64,000 bases of DNA from an uncultured Clostridia bacterium (GTDB lineage Bacteria; Bacillota; Clostridia; Christensenellales; CAG-314): NCBI GenBank assembly GCA_947053925.1, contig CAMRUG010000001.1, positions 186,001 through 250,000 on the forward strand, given 5' to 3'. Positions 1-8,470 of the stretch are shown here, in pieces. Position 1 is the stretch's first letter. Every line of letters begins with the position of its first letter. The translations under genes were made by a program, and so were the position numbers. Under the pieces are notes generated by a model. It had not been told where the DNA came from and searched no databases. It saw only the letters and a list, made by a program, of their open reading frames with translations.

Positions 1-1
1 A

Positions 2-172
2 TTTTGCGTTGCGGAAGTTTTTTTATACGATAAGCACGGAGTATTGCTTGCCAACGGAACGGTAAATTATATCAAGTTGGATATAACAAAAATAGCAGAA
101 GACGTTATACCGCACGAAGAAATGTGTTATCTTGTAGAAGACGGCGTAACCGAAATTAACTTTGAAAATTAA
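2..172 (+). CDS. 3' end of a gene, possible hotdog-fold thioesterase
   Basis: An open frame enters from the left edge and ends at a TAA, giving the last 56 residues of a protein. The visible part alternates short beta-like stretches (VAEVFLYD, GVLLANGT) with a final DGVTEINFEN. The spacing of a 'give off thioester, then a proline before the last strand' pattern (VIPHEE) recalls the C-terminal strand of acyl-thioesterase hotdog folds, but no catalytic residue is in view. It is followed by a strong terminator, so it ends a transcription unit. The function is only a suggestion; the frame itself is well supported. Confidence 0.45.
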   Translation, partial: FCVAEVFLYDKHGVLLANGTVNYIKLDITKIAEDVIPHEEMCYLVEDGVTEINFEN

Positions 173-198
173 AAAAGAAATTGTTAAGAATGTACAAC

Positions 199-243
199 AA
201 GCACAACCGTTATGATAAGGTTACGGTTGTGCTTATTCTTTTT
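199..243 (+). terminator. Intrinsic terminator after the left-edge gene
   Basis: A perfect 12-bp stem (AAGCACAACCGT with its reverse complement at 223-234) encloses a 12-base loop and is followed by a T-rich stretch. Confidence 0.85.
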
Positions 244-354
244 ATGGTAAGAAATTCTAGATTTAAAAGGTAAACAAGATTGTGCTATCTTGAACCGATT
301 TGTAAAATATTTTTTTTAAAACGAACACCTTTTTTAAACGGCAGAACTCAATAA

Positions 355-383
355 TTGACATTTATACGGCGCTGTGCTAAGAT
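355..383 (+). promoter_or_regulatory. Sigma-A type promoter of the HAD gene, leaderless
   Basis: TTGACA at 355-360 and TAAGAT at 378-383 are separated by 17 bases. The expected start point, about seven bases past the -10 box, falls on the ATG at 390, so the transcript should have essentially no 5' leader. No Shine-Dalgarno sequence precedes that ATG, which agrees. Confidence 0.7.
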
Positions 384-389
384 GGCTTT

Positions 390-980
390 ATGAACGGATA
401 CGATTTTGACGATACGATATTTAAGGGTAACAGTTTAAGGCGGTTTTATTTTTATTGCCTTGTCCGTTTGCCGTACTTGTTGCTTTATTTACCGGTACAA
501 ATAATAGCGGTGCTTTTGCGTGCCGTGCGCATACTTAATAAAAACGCTTTTTTGTGCGTATTAGAGTGGTTTATCGTATTTGTTCCGTGTAAGCGTAAGT
601 TTATAGAAAAGTTTTGGAATAAGAATTTTAAGCGCATCAAGCAGTGGTACTTCGAAGCAAAGCGCGACGACGATTTGATTTTATCCGCATCGCCCGAGTA
701 TCTTGTAGAAGTTGCCTGTAAGCGTTTGGGCGTCAAATGCGTTGCTTCTAAAGTAGATATGAAATCGGGAAGAACGTTCGGCAAACATTGCCACGGCAAA
801 ACAAAGATAGACTTTTACCGTAGCAATTTCGGCGATATGCCGCTTGAAACTTTTTATTCCGATTCGATGACGGACGCGCCTATGATGAAGTTGGCAAAAC
901 GCGGATATCTTGTTAAAGGAGATAAAATAACGTTATTATACGAAAACGGACAAAAAATTACAAACGGTAATTTATCTTGA
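390..980 (+). CDS. HAD-superfamily phosphatase, subclass IB-like
   Basis: This is a predicted cytoplasmic phosphohydrolase of 196 residues. Motif I is DFDDT (Asp5 and Asp7, nucleophile and acid/base). Motif II is the Ser of SASPEYL near residue 100. A lysine lies in HGKTK near 136, and motif IV is DSMTD near 157, in the order typical of HAD-IB/SerB-like enzymes. Between motifs I and II lies a hydrophobic stretch (residues 20-65, PYLLLYLPVQ and following) that serves as the cap and could touch the membrane. The substrate is unknown. It is probably expressed from its own leaderless promoter. A consensus promoter for the next gene begins inside its last codons, so the two genes can be transcribed separately. 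Confidence 0.8.
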   Translation: MNGYDFDDTIFKGNSLRRFYFYCLVRLPYLLLYLPVQIIAVLLRAVRILNKNAFLCVLEWFIVFVPCKRKFIEKFWNKNFKRIKQWYFEAKRDDDLILSASPEYLVEVACKRLGVKCVASKVDMKSGRTFGKHCHGKTKIDFYRSNFGDMPLETFYSDSMTDAPMMKLAKRGYLVKGDKITLLYENGQKITNGNLS

Positions 981-1043
981 CATATGTCATATAATATTGT
1001 ATAATACTTTTGTTGTGCGCGAGTGGTGTTTATCTCTCGCGCA
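977..1043 (+). promoter_or_regulatory. Consensus promoter and leader hairpin of the phosphoribosyltransferase gene
   Basis: TTGACA (977-982), a 17-base spacer and TATAAT (1000-1005) form a perfect consensus, overlapping the stop codon of the HAD gene. In the leader, TGCGCGAG (1016-1023) pairs with CTCGCGCA (1036-1043), an 8-bp hairpin followed by a short T-run (ACTTTTTC). This could attenuate transcription, but no partner antiterminator was evident. Confidence 0.8.
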
Positions 1044-1065
1044 AATACTTTTTCGGGAGAAATCT

Positions 1066-1602
1066 ATGAAATACCTTACTGTCGATTTACACGGTTATCA
1101 AGCGCAATTGCCTATTCTTCCATTACCTAGCGGAGTAAACATTGCTTTTTTTAATTTGCACGGCAATGTCGATATGACGGAACATTGCGGCAAGGAACTG
1201 GCAAAAATGGTGTCCGACTGCGATGTGCTTCTGACGGCGGAAAGCAAGGGCTTGCAGTTGACGCACGTCATTGCGCGCGAATTAGGACACAAATATTACG
1301 CTGTTGCGCGTAAGTCGAAAAAATTGTATATGCAAGACGGTATCGAAGTGGCAATAAAATCCAGTATTACTACGGGTACGGAGCAGAAAATGTATGTATC
1401 ACGCCACGACGTAGAACTTATGCGCGGCAAGAAAGTCGGCATTATCGACGATGTTGTATCAACAGGCAATAGCCTAGTGGGGCTTGAAAAACTTGTCGAA
1501 CTTTCCGGCGGAACAATTTGTAAAAAGGCTTTTGTACTTGCCGAAGGCGCGGCGGCAGAGCGCAAAGACATTTGCTATCTGGGCGTCATTCCTCTGTTAT
1601 AA
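1066..1602 (+). CDS. Type-I phosphoribosyltransferase (adenine/xanthine PRTase-like)
   Basis: The protein has 178 residues from the ATG at 1066, chosen because GGGAGA lies just upstream and because the predicted transcript starts near 1012, which excludes longer in-frame starts. The PRPP-binding signature IIDDVVSTGNS is clear near residue 127-137, and a hood-region segment (TAESKGLQL) precedes it, as in Apt and Xpt. Such enzymes salvage a free base with PRPP to give a nucleotide in the cytosol. Which base is used cannot be told from the sequence. It is monocistronic: its own promoter lies upstream and a terminator follows at 1742. Confidence 0.82.
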   Translation: MKYLTVDLHGYQAQLPILPLPSGVNIAFFNLHGNVDMTEHCGKELAKMVSDCDVLLTAESKGLQLTHVIARELGHKYYAVARKSKKLYMQDGIEVAIKSSITTGTEQKMYVSRHDVELMRGKKVGIIDDVVSTGNSLVGLEKLVELSGGTICKKAFVLAEGAAAERKDICYLGVIPLL

Positions 1603-1741
1603 TCGAAAGTTGTTGTACAGATAAATTACCGTATCTTCATTGTTTACTAACAAACTCTTGCATTGCAAATAATTTTTACGATATGTACGAGATTTATCGT
1701 TAAGCGAAAATTTATTTTATCTTTATATTTAAGTTATAGTT

Positions 1742-1775
1742 ACCGAGTCCGATACAATATCGAACTCGGTTTTAT
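1742..1775 (+). terminator. Intrinsic terminator of the phosphoribosyltransferase gene
   Basis: ACCGAGTCCGAT pairs with ATCGAACTCGGT, with one mismatch, around a 5-base loop, followed by TTTTATTGT. Confidence 0.75.
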
Positions 1776-1912
1776 TGTAGTCTTTTGGGGCAAAAATTGC
1801 CGAGCTGCTGTTTAGTGCTGGCAGTTTTTATATTTAGAGTAATTTTAGCATTATGTAGATTGAGGTAAGTCTGCAGAATTTATTGCCGTGTTTTAATCTT
1901 AGAGTCGTGTAC

Positions 1913-1945
1913 AAAAAACGAGTCGCAGTTATATTGCGACCCGTT
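1913..1945 (-). terminator. Intrinsic terminator of the acyl-CoA ligase/membrane protein operon
   Basis: Read on the minus strand, ACGGGTCGCA pairs with TGCGACTCGT (one G-U pair) and is followed directly by six T residues. Confidence 0.85.
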
Positions 1946-1967
1946 AATATTTTTCAAAAATGTTTTT

Positions 1968-3497
1968 TTACGATATTTTTATATATACTTGTTTTTTACG
2001 CATTAACCAGTTGGCGGCGGTGAACACACCTAAGAACAGTACTGTTATTCCCAAAGCCGGCCATAATTTCATTGCGGCAAATTGTTCTTCGTATTTTCCT
2101 CCCAACAGAATTGCTATAAAGAATATTGCAACGGCGTAGTTTAGTATCGGGTTGCTTCCCCAATCGGCAAGGAAATCGTACTTCGGTTTCCAGTCGTTAA
2201 TTTTGTTAAATAATCCCCAAACCGTTGCGGACAAGGAAATACACAGCAAGGCGTAGGGAGGAGTGCAGCCGCGCTTGAATGCGATAACTCCGTAAGTGAA
2301 GTCTAAAAACAGTGCTGCCAACAGCGTTATTGCAGGAATTATCCAGTATTCTTTTTCGTCTTTGTAGTCAAAGCAAACCGTTCCGAACAATACAATGCTC
2401 GACCAACCGATTCCGCCGATTAAACCGCCTTCTACTACTGCTCTATATGCGGTTGAGCCGTATTTAATCATTATGGCGTAAACAATCAGATTTATGCTGG
2501 CAACGGTAAGTCTGCCTCTTCTTCCAAGTGCCACAAACGGCAATGCCATCAAACCTGCAAGTCCTATGTTTTGCAAGGTGTCCCACCAAATAGAGCCGAA
2601 TTTCGTAAGCGTATATTCTTGCCAACCCAAAGGATTTCCTTCTTCTTCGTGCCAAACTAATGTGTTTAGCATTTCTGCCGTGCCTACAATAAGAATATAT
2701 AACGACAGCAGTCCTATTATTGCTAAAACATATTTGAATATGTTTGCAAAAACATCATTGATTTTAACTATTATATTATTTGCTTTTGCACATTTTGCGT
2801 AACGCAGTATCAAGCTTACTAAAGTAAGTATCAGCATTATCGACACAAAACCGACCGTAGCCCAAAACGCAGTTACAAATACCTTTTCGTAAAACTGCAA
2901 TTCACCGAATGTTGCTTCCTTTTTGAGCAAATCGACCACAAGGTCTTCAAAGGTATTAAGCATAATGCCTAGACCTATCAATCCGAGAAACCTTACGGCA
3001 AGTTGTAATACCGCGCGCGGCGTTCCGACCTTCTTTTCGCGCGACTTAAAACTTTTAACCATTGTAAGTCCCATTATAAATATAAACATTGGTGCAAATA
3101 AATCCGCTATCGAAACATAAGGCAATATTTGCCAACCGCCGAGACCTGTTTGACGGTGTGCGTGTTCAAACAGCGGTGCAAGTTTTTCAAAAGCCGTTTC
3201 AAACAACGGCATAAGTACAGAACATACAAAACAGAATATGCAAAGACCTCTTATTCTGTCTATTGACAAAAGTCTTTCTTTTTTAGGCTGAAGCGCTATC
3301 TCTGTTGTAACCGCGGTGTTACTAATCGTCGTCGCCGCTTCGGCGACCTCTGTTGTGTCGTTGATAACCGTCGTTTTTTCGTCCGTAGTCGATTTTTCGG
3401 ATGCAACTGTTGTGTCGGACTGTTCTGTATTGATCGATTCGTCAAGCAAATTGTTTTCTTGTAAGTCTTTTTTAGACTTATCTTTTGGTGTTTTCAT
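1968..3497 (-). CDS. Multi-pass membrane protein, DUF5009/HGSNAT-like, copy 2
   Basis: The start at 3497 is set by AAAGGAGAA four bases upstream; the longer open frame runs back into the preceding gene. The protein has 509 residues: a hydrophilic Thr/Glu/Lys-rich N-terminus of about 70 residues, the motif LLSIDRIRGLCIF, then about ten hydrophobic segments. The pattern 'SxDRxRG ... H ... ILPYVSIADLFAPMFIFIMGL' matches the DUF5009 / heparan-alpha-glucosaminide N-acetyltransferase-like family, whose members pass an acyl group from cytosolic acyl-CoA across the membrane. It is a paralogue of the upstream gene, 11 bp away. The transferred group and acceptor are unknown; a transport role is possible. 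Confidence 0.7.
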   Translation of the reverse strand: MKTPKDKSKKDLQENNLLDESINTEQSDTTVASEKSTTDEKTTVINDTTEVAEAATTISNTAVTTEIALQPKKERLLSIDRIRGLCIFCFVCSVLMPLFETAFEKLAPLFEHAHRQTGLGGWQILPYVSIADLFAPMFIFIMGLTMVKSFKSREKKVGTPRAVLQLAVRFLGLIGLGIMLNTFEDLVVDLLKKEATFGELQFYEKVFVTAFWATVGFVSIMLILTLVSLILRYAKCAKANNIIVKINDVFANIFKYVLAIIGLLSLYILIVGTAEMLNTLVWHEEEGNPLGWQEYTLTKFGSIWWDTLQNIGLAGLMALPFVALGRRGRLTVASINLIVYAIMIKYGSTAYRAVVEGGLIGGIGWSSIVLFGTVCFDYKDEKEYWIIPAITLLAALFLDFTYGVIAFKRGCTPPYALLCISLSATVWGLFNKINDWKPKYDFLADWGSNPILNYAVAIFFIAILLGGKYEEQFAAMKLWPALGITVLFLGVFTAANWLMRKKQVYIKIS

Positions 3498-3508
3498 CCG
3501 TTTCTCCT

Positions 3509-4840
3509 TTATAATCTGATTGTTTTTTTCTTTCTCGATAATAGATACGCAAATGCTGTCAAAATAGCAACGGCAATAATTCCTTCGAGTGATGCGAGCC
3601 ATAACGGCGCGTCTTTCAATATACTGTCAGGTACGAGTGAAGTATACAGTCCTATTGCGAAGAATTCCACAAGGAACATTACAATAGGGTTTTTGCCCCA
3701 CCAAACGAGAAAATCGAAACTTGGTTTCCGGAATTTATCGCAGTAATCGAACAGCATAAATATCAAACCGCTCAATCCGACGTTCGTAATTATAAACGTG
3801 GGACTGCAACTACCTAAGTTAAGTACGCCTATCCACTGTGTCAGTAAAATACCGATGCCTGCAAAGAATCCGGCATAAATCAAAGCGTTTGTTTTATCCT
3901 TAAAATACAAATCGGCAAAAATCATCGAGTAAATAAGTATCATTGCCCAGCCGAAGCCGCCTATAATTCCGCCGTGTACGGGTATGTCCAACAATTCCAT
4001 TACGCCGGGTTGTTGGTGGTAAACGGTATACCCGATAAAACCCGCTGTTGCAACCGAAAATTTAACAAACGAACCTGCCTTGATAAGGGGTAGCGCAATA
4101 AGCATAGCAAACCCGATATCTTGCAATGTCAACCAGTAGCGGTATACTAAATCGCCTGTTGTTAAAACGTAATGCCAGTCTATGCAAGTTATAATTATAT
4201 CCATTATTCCCAAGACGGAAATCGAAATATAAAAAATTTGTTCCGCAATTTTGGGAAAGTACTTATTATTTTTAAGCTTCGGTACGTTTGTCAATAGTCT
4301 CAATACAATTCCAATAAGCATAATTACCGAAACTGCCAAAACGGAGTAATCGAATGCATTGAGTGTGTGTTTTCCGCCAAACGAATCCAATATATTTCCG
4401 CACAAGCCTAAAAAGCAACCCAAGCCGATAATTCCCAAAGACCGTTCTAAGTGGTGTACGACGGCGATTTTAGTACCGTATAGCTTTTGTCTTTTTATAA
4501 AAGTCATAGCAAAAGTCAAACCTATGGCAAATATAAAAGCAGGAGCAACCATATCTGCAATCGTCATGTGCGGCAGTATCTCTATCCCTATGCCGTGATT
4601 GTAGTGGTTAGCTAATTTGTTTAAAAAGGTCAAATTGTCAAATTTGTTTAAAAACTGGAAAACCAGCATACAAAAAACCAAAAAACCTCTAAATCGGTCT
4701 ATGCTTTTGATGCGTTGGCTTTCCGCAAGGATTTCTGACAGTTCGTTTTGCTTGTTTTTGTAATTGTTTGTATAAACCTTTATCTTTTCTTTTGTTTTGA
4801 CAAAAAAAGAAGATAACGATTCTTTAATGTTCTTTTTCAT
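3509..4840 (-). CDS. Multi-pass membrane protein, DUF5009/HGSNAT-like, copy 1
   Basis: The start at 4840 (MKKNIKESL) follows the upstream stop codon by one base (TGATATG), so translation is probably coupled to the acyl-CoA ligase. The 443-residue protein has a basic N-terminus, then IKSIDRFRGFLVF opening the first membrane helix. A loop with NHYNH and ILPHMTIADMVAPAFIFAIGL follows, then about nine further helices. Histidines in the first extracytosolic loop correspond in position to the catalytic histidine region of HGSNAT-type acetyltransferases. Together with the next gene it looks like an old tandem duplication: the order of helices is the same but residue identity is low. An acyl transfer function is inferred from family and context. 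Confidence 0.7.
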   Translation of the reverse strand: MKKNIKESLSSFFVKTKEKIKVYTNNYKNKQNELSEILAESQRIKSIDRFRGFLVFCMLVFQFLNKFDNLTFLNKLANHYNHGIGIEILPHMTIADMVAPAFIFAIGLTFAMTFIKRQKLYGTKIAVVHHLERSLGIIGLGCFLGLCGNILDSFGGKHTLNAFDYSVLAVSVIMLIGIVLRLLTNVPKLKNNKYFPKIAEQIFYISISVLGIMDIIITCIDWHYVLTTGDLVYRYWLTLQDIGFAMLIALPLIKAGSFVKFSVATAGFIGYTVYHQQPGVMELLDIPVHGGIIGGFGWAMILIYSMIFADLYFKDKTNALIYAGFFAGIGILLTQWIGVLNLGSCSPTFIITNVGLSGLIFMLFDYCDKFRKPSFDFLVWWGKNPIVMFLVEFFAIGLYTSLVPDSILKDAPLWLASLEGIIAVAILTAFAYLLSRKKKTIRL

Positions 4841-4841
4841 A

Positions 4842-6488
4842 TCACATTCTTTCCAATGTTTTATAATCCACTTTGCCCAATTTTGTATACGGCATTTCGT
4901 CAATAATGCGTATTTCTCTCGGTACGGCATATTTAATCAGTTTTTTGGCGCAAAGAGATGTAATTTCTTTTTTGATTTTGTCGTCGTTAATCGTTGTTTG
5001 TTTCTTTGTAATAAACAGTCTTATATAGCTTTTTCTGTTATAGTGGTAAGGAATAGCGCAAACCTCGTCTATATAGTTGATTGTTTTTACCAAATTTTCT
5101 ATTTCCGTCGGAAAAATGTTAATGGCGTTTATTTTGATAGTTCTCTTTTTTCTGTCTAGTACATACAAAAAGCCGTCTTTGTCCATATATCCTATGTCGC
5201 CGGTTTTTATCCATTTTACGCCGTCTTTGTTAACGCAACCTGTGTTATCGATATAACTGACCATTGCAGACGAAGAGTTTATTGCTATTTCTCCGATTTC
5301 ATTGGGTTTTAAGCGTTTTTCATCCTCATCCCAAATTTCGATTTGAGTACCGGGAATAGGTTTTCCGCAACTGTTTTTCTTGTAGTTTTCAAATGTGTTA
5401 ACGGCGCATACGCTGGCAACTTCCGTCAGTCCGTAACCGCGCATAAGTCTTGCAGGACATTTATATTTTGATAACACGGTATCGAAGTGTTCTATGAACG
5501 ATTCCGTCAGTACATCGCCGCCGCACCACAGGTCTCTTAGTTTTTGCAAATGTTTGCCGTAAAAGTTCCTTTGTTCCATCATTTTTTTAAACATAATGGG
5601 AACTCCCGCAAACATTGTAACATTGTGCTTCTTTATATTTGCATTGATGCCTTTGGGATTGAATTTCGGCATCAGTATCAATCCGTAGCCGTTAGTAATG
5701 CCTGTATGAACGGATACGCCCAAACCGTATGCGTGGAATATGGGAAGTGCAACCAAACAGTATTCGTGTTCCCTGTTTTTACGGGTGTACATTTTTTCCA
5801 ATGAAACACTAAGATTATTAAAAGCAACATTATTTAGTTCAACAATTTTAGGAACGCCGGATGTACCGCCGCTATGCATAGTGCATACTATGTCGTTGGC
5901 TGTTGCTTCGTAAGAAATTTGCGGTATGCTGCTTTTATGTTTTTTTGAAAAATTAACCAGATCGGAATACTTTAAGCATTGCTTGCTATCCGTAATGGAT
6001 TTTAGTTTGATATATAGTCTGAATACGGGCTTTCTAAAAAACACATAATCGGCAATAGAGCATTTGATTTGTATTTGTCCGCAGTCATTTAGTTTATTAT
6101 GGTTTTTTATAAGAATATCGTAAAACATCAAACCCTTAGAATTTGTTGTTTTAAGGTTTTCCTTTAATTGTTCTAGCGGTATTAGCGGGTGAACTATATT
6201 TGCAATAACTCCCAACTTTGAACAGGCATAGAAAGCGACCAACGCCTGCGGACAAGTGGGTAAATAGATAGTTAACACTTCTCCCTTTTTAAAACCCAAC
6301 TCAACCAAAGATATTGCAAATTCGTCTATGTGTTTTAAAAATCTGTTCATTGACAGTTTGTGCTCTTCAAAATAAATGGAGGCAGATTTGTCGCAAGTGG
6401 CTTGTAACATTTCGTAACAAGTCATTTTGCTAAAATCCGTTGCCGTTCTGTCAATGATATTTAGTTCCGCAGTAATGTTATTTTGCAT
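4842..6488 (-). CDS. AMP-forming acyl-CoA ligase (ANL superfamily)
   Basis: The 548-residue protein activates a carboxylic acid with ATP and CoA in the cytosol. The P-loop MHSGGTSGVPK lies at about 203-213, the A5 motif YGLTE near 350, the hinge region TGDIGYMDKDGFLYVLDR near 430, and the catalytic lysine in YTKLGKVDY close to the C-terminus. These are the full set for fatty-acyl or aryl-CoA synthetases. The chain length of the substrate cannot be read. It is the first gene of a three-gene operon with two predicted membrane acyltransferases, which suggests it supplies their acyl donor. Its Shine-Dalgarno sequence (AGGAGC) lies about 16 bases from the ATG, longer than ideal. Confidence 0.88.
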   Translation of the reverse strand: MQNNITAELNIIDRTATDFSKMTCYEMLQATCDKSASIYFEEHKLSMNRFLKHIDEFAISLVELGFKKGEVLTIYLPTCPQALVAFYACSKLGVIANIVHPLIPLEQLKENLKTTNSKGLMFYDILIKNHNKLNDCGQIQIKCSIADYVFFRKPVFRLYIKLKSITDSKQCLKYSDLVNFSKKHKSSIPQISYEATANDIVCTMHSGGTSGVPKIVELNNVAFNNLSVSLEKMYTRKNREHEYCLVALPIFHAYGLGVSVHTGITNGYGLILMPKFNPKGINANIKKHNVTMFAGVPIMFKKMMEQRNFYGKHLQKLRDLWCGGDVLTESFIEHFDTVLSKYKCPARLMRGYGLTEVASVCAVNTFENYKKNSCGKPIPGTQIEIWDEDEKRLKPNEIGEIAINSSSAMVSYIDNTGCVNKDGVKWIKTGDIGYMDKDGFLYVLDRKKRTIKINAINIFPTEIENLVKTINYIDEVCAIPYHYNRKSYIRLFITKKQTTINDDKIKKEITSLCAKKLIKYAVPREIRIIDEMPYTKLGKVDYKTLERM

Positions 6489-6535
6489 TGTTCTATGATG
6501 TTATGCTCCTATTTAATGATAACCATAGTTATATA

Positions 6536-6565
6536 ATTATAACATAGTGTGTAAAAGATTAGCAA
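6536..6565 (-). promoter_or_regulatory. Probable promoter of the acyl-CoA ligase operon
   Basis: On the minus strand TTGCTA (6565-6560), 18 bases, then TATAAT (6541-6536) with an extended -10 TG. The -10 box sits inside an imperfect dyad (ACTATGTTATA / TATATAACTAT) that could bind a regulator. Confidence 0.5.
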
Positions 6566-7017
6566 TAAATTGACAAATTCCGACACGCTAAAAAGGGACA
6601 TATGTTTAAAATCAAACCGCTTTTTTGCGACGGGGGGGGGTAGGCATATGTCTATTGGTTATAAATAAGTTATAAAACGTAAAAGTAAAAACAATACTAT
6701 TTTTATATAAAATGAAATAGTTAACGCTTATAATAGTGTTAATATATCGCATAATTAGTAGTGATCGTCAGCCGTAATGAAACGGAACAACAATCATAAA
6801 AAAGCCGCCGTCTGTCAAAGCGAAATTTGAAACGGAAAGTAATCAATCTATTCTAAGATTAAAAGATATCTTACTGAAATAAAAGGACAAGGCATATCAA
6901 AAATAGCATTAAAACTTAAGTTGTAAAAAAATCGCCGAACATTTAACATTGATATTTGCGCGTACTTTAACCGATAGGTTGCGGTCGGTTGCTTTAAACA
7001 GATAATTTGTATTTTTA
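6566..7017. other. Divergent intergenic region with a G9 tract and possible decayed gene
   Basis: GACATATG (6597-6604) and CATATGTC (6645-6652) form an inverted repeat enclosing a run of nine G (6632-6640), striking in this AT-rich setting. From 6777 an ATG opens a short frame ended by TGA. Downstream, in shifted frames, words such as ILRLKDI and LTEIKGQGISKIA can be read up to 6924, suggesting a helix-turn-helix protein or transposase destroyed by frameshifts. No intact gene is present. Confidence 0.35.
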
Positions 7018-7079
7018 TTGCAAACTATCGTTTCTTGTGATACAATATATTTTACGCAGATTCGAATAAACTGCGTAAA
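7018..7079 (+). promoter_or_regulatory. Promoter and leader hairpin of trkA-trkH
   Basis: TTGCAA (7018-7023), 17 bases, then TACAAT (7041-7046) with an extended -10 TG at 7038. Just downstream TTTACGCAG (7051-7059) pairs perfectly with CTGCGTAAA (7071-7079). This may stabilise the 5' end of the transcript or act as an operator. Confidence 0.7.
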
Positions 7080-7103
7080 CTATCTGACAACGGAGTCAAT
7101 TAT

Positions 7104-8465
7104 ATGAAAGTTATTGTAGTTGGTTGCGGAAAAATCGGCAGAACAATCGTCGAAAGTATGGTAGACGAACGCCATGACGTTGTTGCAATAGACAACGATC
7201 CGCAAGTCATCGAAACAATTACAAATACCTATGACGTAATGGCAGTGTGCGGTAACGCCACTTCGCGTGAAATGCTTCAACAAGCAGAAGTGTCGAAAAC
7301 AGACTTATTCATTGCCGTTACCGAATCGGACGAAGTCAATATGCTCTCGTGCTTTTTGGCAAAGCGTATGGGCGCAAAATATACGGTAGCGCGTATAAGA
7401 GAAACGGCATATAACGAAGACGGTTTGCAGTTTTTGACTAACGAACTCGAATTGTCTATGGCGCTGAATCCCGAACGCCTTACCGCCGAAGCTTTGTTTG
7501 ATATTCTGAAATTACCCTCGGCTGTTAATGTAGATAACTTTGCAGGCAAAAAAATCCAAATGTTGGAGATTGTCATCAAGCACAGTTCTCCCGTATGCAA
7601 CGTAACCTTGCAGGATTTGCGCAAGAAGTGTCCCGTTCAGTTTGTCGCTTGCGCAGTTCAGCGCGGCAACGAAGTTCATATCCCGACAGGTGCGTTTTCG
7701 TTGCAGGCGGACGATAAAGTTGCGTTTATGTTACAGCGCACAGATACGCACAAGTTTTTGAAGGCTATCGGTATGGTGCAAAAGCAAGGACGCGACGTAA
7801 TTATTTTGGGCGGAAGCGCGGTAGCGTACTATTTGGCAAAACTCTTGGCAAACAATAATTTTTACGCCAAGATTATTGAAAAAGATCAGGAATCCTGCGT
7901 TAAAATTGCCGAAAAACTTCCGTCTAACGCTACGGTGATTCACGGAGACGGTTTAAGTCAGGATTTGCTGCTCGAAGAGGGCTTGAACTTTACCGACGCT
8001 TTTGTTGCATTGACAGGTAAAGACGAAGAGAATATTTTGATATCCTTTTACGCAATGAGCGAAAAAGTACCCAAAGTAATAACAAAAGTAAGCCATTCCG
8101 AAACGGCTGTTTTGGCAGAGAGGCTTGGCTTGGATTCGGTTGTTTCTCCCCGCAAAATCGTGGCGAACGTTTTAACCAGATATGCCCGCGCGCTTTCCAA
8201 TTCGTTGGCTAGTAAGGTAGAAACAATGTATAGTTTAATGGACGGAAAAGCGGAAGCGTTGGAGTTTACCGTACTGCCCGATTGCAATATAAACAACATT
8301 CCGTTAAAGGAATTGAAATTAAAACCCAATTTTATTATTGCAGGTATAATACGCGGTAAGGAAACAATCGTGCCGTCCGGCGATGATTGCGTGTGTGCAG
8401 GAGACAGCGTTATAGTAGTTGCAACCGACGCACGGCTTAGAGACTTGTCCGAAATTGTGAGGTAA
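7104..8465 (+). CDS. trkA: Trk potassium uptake regulatory subunit TrkA
   Basis: The 453-residue cytosolic protein gates the TrkH channel in response to nucleotides. Two tandem RCK/TrkA_N halves are visible. The first Rossmann fold has an intact GCGKIG at residues 8-13 and an acidic end of strand 2 (IDNDP). The second opens with ILGGSAVAYYLA, in which the glycine motif is degenerate, as is common for the second half. Each half is followed by a TrkA_C segment (LQDLRKKCPV; NIPLKELKLKP). The stop codon lies five bases before trkH, so the two form an operon. The Shine-Dalgarno sequence is modest (ACGGAG). Confidence 0.95.
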   Translation: MKVIVVGCGKIGRTIVESMVDERHDVVAIDNDPQVIETITNTYDVMAVCGNATSREMLQQAEVSKTDLFIAVTESDEVNMLSCFLAKRMGAKYTVARIRETAYNEDGLQFLTNELELSMALNPERLTAEALFDILKLPSAVNVDNFAGKKIQMLEIVIKHSSPVCNVTLQDLRKKCPVQFVACAVQRGNEVHIPTGAFSLQADDKVAFMLQRTDTHKFLKAIGMVQKQGRDVIILGGSAVAYYLAKLLANNNFYAKIIEKDQESCVKIAEKLPSNATVIHGDGLSQDLLLEEGLNFTDAFVALTGKDEENILISFYAMSEKVPKVITKVSHSETAVLAERLGLDSVVSPRKIVANVLTRYARALSNSLASKVETMYSLMDGKAEALEFTVLPDCNINNIPLKELKLKPNFIIAGIIRGKETIVPSGDDCVCAGDSVIVVATDARLRDLSEIVR

Positions 8466-8470
8466 TGTAG

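Larger units (their letters stand above)
1603..1967. other. Convergent intergenic region with two terminators
   Basis: This stretch separates the phosphoribosyltransferase (+) from the membrane-protein operon (-). It holds a plus-strand terminator (1742-1775) and a minus-strand terminator (1913-1945). No gene was seen in the remainder. Confidence 0.7.

Noticed and set aside
7047..7103. c-di-AMP (ydaO) riboswitch before trkA
   Set aside because: The leader is about 55 bases with a single 9-bp hairpin, much too short for that aptamer.
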